Shown here piece after piece: positions 13,912-15,388 of a DNA stretch of 15,388 bases. Each line of letters starts with the position of its first letter. Positions within the stretch are counted from its first letter, which is position 1. Below the pieces are notes generated by a model, which made no database searches, was not told the DNA's origin, and saw only the letters and a program-made list of their open reading frames with translations. A program made the position numbers and the translations under genes. The DNA is from Natronohydrobacter sp. (GTDB lineage Bacteria; Pseudomonadota; Alphaproteobacteria; Rhodobacterales; Rhodobacteraceae), in the NCBI GenBank assembly GCA_007117255.1, contig SKGU01000314.1:1-15388 (forward strand), read 5' to 3'.

Positions 13912-15275
13912 CCGCATCCAGAGTGCTGCTAGTCGATGACGACGCAGACCTGCGCGCCTCGACCGCACAGGCGCTGGACCTTGCAGGGTTGCGCGTCGAT
14001 GGTTTCGCCAGCGCCCAGCCCGCATTGGAACGGATCACCGGCGGTTTCAGCGGCGTTGTGATCACGGATATTCGTATGCCGGACATGGATGGGATGACAC
14101 TGATGATGCGCATCCACGAAATTGACGCGGATATTCCTGTCATCTTGATCACCGGGCATGGCGATGTGCCATTGGCGGTGCGGGCAATGCGCGAAGGGGC
14201 GCATGACTTCATCGAGAAGCCGTTTTCCGGGGCGCAACTGGCCGCGATTGCAGGGCGCGCGCTGGACTATCGCCAGCTTGTTCTGGACAACCGCCGCTTA
14301 CGTGCCGTTGCTGGTCAGGCAGACGATATCGAAGCGCGGCTGGTGGGGCGCTCGAATGCGATGATCCTTCTGCGGCGACAGTTGCGGACGATCGGCCCGT
14401 CTGATGCTGATGTTCTAATCATTGGCGAGACCGGCACTGGCAAGGAAGTCGTCGCGCGCGCCCTGCATGACCTTTCCGCGCGCGCCGCCATGCCCTTTGT
14501 GGCAATCACATGCAGCGCACTTCCCGAAACGCTGATCGAATCTGAATTGTTTGGCCATGAGGTCGGGGCCTTTCCAGGTGCGATCAGGGCACGGATGGGC
14601 AAGTTCGATCATGCGCGCGGGGGCACGATCCTGCTTGATGACATCAGTGCGATGCCACTGGAAATGCAGGGCAAGCTGCTGCGCGTGTTGCAAGACCGGG
14701 TGATCACGCCGCTTGGATCAAATGTGCAGCATGATCTGGATGTGCGTTTCATTGCCACCAGCCGCGTCCCGCTTGAGCGCGAGGTCGAAGCCGGGCGCTT
14801 TCGCGCTGATCTGCTGTATCGCCTCAATGCCATGAGCTTGCGTATCCCGGCGCTGTCAGAGCGCGTGGAGGATATCCCCGCCTTGTTCATGCGCCTTTTG
14901 TCCGAAGCATCTGCGCGCCACCGCCAGCCTTTGCGCCAGGTCAGCCCCGCGCTTCTGGCCGAAATCGCGCGCGCGCCATGGCCCGGAAATGTACGCGAGC
15001 TGCGCAACATGGCCGAACGCGTGGCGCTGCGGCTGGAAGGCGCACAGGATATCGCATCTGACACCAATGAGGCGCTAAGTCTATCTGAGCAGATGGCCTT
15101 ACATGAGCGCAAGCTTTTGATTGATTCCCTGATCCGCCATAAAGGCGCGTTAAAGCCTGTCTACGAATCCCTTGGGCTGTCACGCAAAGCGCTCTACGAC
15201 AAACTCTCGAAATATGGAATCGACAAGGCGCATTTTCAGGGGGCAGACGCCGACGACGAAAATGATTTAACCTGA
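13908..15275 (+). CDS. dctD: C4-dicarboxylate response regulator DctD-like, variant AAA+ motifs
   Basis: A 455-residue NtrC-family regulator. The receiver domain (5-120) has acidic D10-D12, phosphoacceptor D54, T82 and K104. The AAA+ domain (about 145-380) has Walker A GETGTGKE (173-180), arginine residues R299 and R305 in FRADLLYRLN, and WPGNVREL. The Fis-type helix-turn-helix is at about 400-440. Two changes stand out. The sigma-54-contact loop reads GAFPGA (220-225) where GAFTGA is expected, and Walker B ends LLDD (242-245) where LDE is expected. It starts with an ATGA overlap with dctB. The usual role is activating dicarboxylate transporter genes with sigma-54; the two changes put the mechanism in question. 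Confidence 0.9.
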   Translation: MTASRVLLVDDDADLRASTAQALDLAGLRVDGFASAQPALERITGGFSGVVITDIRMPDMDGMTLMMRIHEIDADIPVILITGHGDVPLAVRAMREGAHDFIEKPFSGAQLAAIAGRALDYRQLVLDNRRLRAVAGQADDIEARLVGRSNAMILLRRQLRTIGPSDADVLIIGETGTGKEVVARALHDLSARAAMPFVAITCSALPETLIESELFGHEVGAFPGAIRARMGKFDHARGGTILLDDISAMPLEMQGKLLRVLQDRVITPLGSNVQHDLDVRFIATSRVPLEREVEAGRFRADLLYRLNAMSLRIPALSERVEDIPALFMRLLSEASARHRQPLRQVSPALLAEIARAPWPGNVRELRNMAERVALRLEGAQDIASDTNEALSLSEQMALHERKLLIDSLIRHKGALKPVYESLGLSRKALYDKLSKYGIDKAHFQGADADDENDLT

Positions 15276-15277
15276 GA

Positions 15278-15328
15278 ATGTGTGCATTCTGACACATGAC
15301 CTTTACCGTGTGTGTAGGTTTCTACACA
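15278..15328. promoter_or_regulatory. Tandem TGTGT/ACACA palindromes, probable activator sites
   Basis: Site 1 is ATGTGT-N8-ACACAT (15278-15297). Site 2 is TGTGTAG-N4-CTACACA (15311-15328). Both have perfect arms, and their centres are 32 bp apart, about three helical turns, so bound dimers would lie on the same face. The pair starts 3 bp after the dctD stop. DctD and related activators use tandem upstream sites, so these may control a gene just beyond the window. Confidence 0.6.
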
Positions 15329-15341
15329 TGAAAGCGCATTT

Positions 15342-15382
15342 TGGCGCTAACATAGTTTGGAAAACTGGCCCTGCACCTTGCC
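15342..15382 (+). promoter_or_regulatory. Imperfect sigma-54-like promoter candidates
   Basis: Two poor matches to TGGCAC-N5-TTGC lie downstream of the palindromes. TGGCGC...TAGTT (15342-15357) has correct GG-N10 spacing but GT in place of GC. TGGCCC...TTGC (15366-15381) has both elements but 11 bp, not 10, between GG and GC. Neither is convincing alone, and the true promoter may lie outside the window. Confidence 0.25.
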
Positions 15383-15388
15383 AAGCAA

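Noticed and set aside
15366..15382. A confident sigma-54 promoter at TGGCCC...TTGC
   Set aside because: The GG-to-GC spacing is 11 bp; sigma-54 promoters need a strict 10, so it is kept only as a low-confidence candidate.
1..15388. CRISPR arrays, insertion sequences or transposases, rRNA
   Set aside because: No regularly spaced repeats, transposase motifs or rRNA segments were seen on either strand.

Overview
The window looks like chromosomal DNA of a GC-rich alphaproteobacterium, most likely family Rhodobacteraceae. This rests on recognisable protein families only: an NDUFA9-like complex I-associated dehydrogenase, an NDUFAF5-like methyltransferase, a ferrochelatase followed by a tiny secreted/membrane protein, trpA without trpB beside it, and a DctB/DctD pair. 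No database search was possible. Most of the window is ordinary core genome; the left edge and a few regulatory details are the unusual parts.

Left edge (1-1150): the 3' end of a small gene cluster that looks mobile-element derived. It holds a DUF5681-type protein that runs off the window and two tandem small paralogous genes, all with 4-base start/stop overlaps. The cluster ends beside the 3' end of a tRNA-Leu(CAG) gene, a classic integration target. A 13-bp inverted copy of the tRNA 5' boundary lies in the spacer.

1286-6633: one plus-strand NDUFA9-like gene converges on seven consecutive minus-strand genes. In transcription order these are comF, glutaredoxin, a Nit-type amidase, a MarR regulator, an ECF sigma factor, an RskA-type anti-sigma factor and a secreted fasciclin-domain protein. 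The last three resemble the mycobacterial SigK-RskA-MPB70/MPB83 arrangement.

6666-9879: divergent from comF are an NDUFAF5-like methyltransferase and ferrochelatase (hemH). A strong bidirectional terminator separates hemH from a convergent 66-residue secreted/membrane protein. After a 335-bp gene-free region comes a CAP-domain lipoprotein.

9951-12000: trpA (minus) and ychF (plus) are divergent. An imperfect hairpin at the trpA stop probably terminates both trpA and the CAP gene.

12003-15388: a plausible sigma-70 promoter drives dctB-dctD, a histidine kinase and its AAA+ response regulator. The regulator has GAFPGA in place of GAFTGA and Asp in place of the Walker B Glu. Just downstream, two perfect TGTGT/ACACA palindromes with centres 32 bp apart lie ahead of a gene outside the window; they look like activator sites for a dicarboxylate transport operon.
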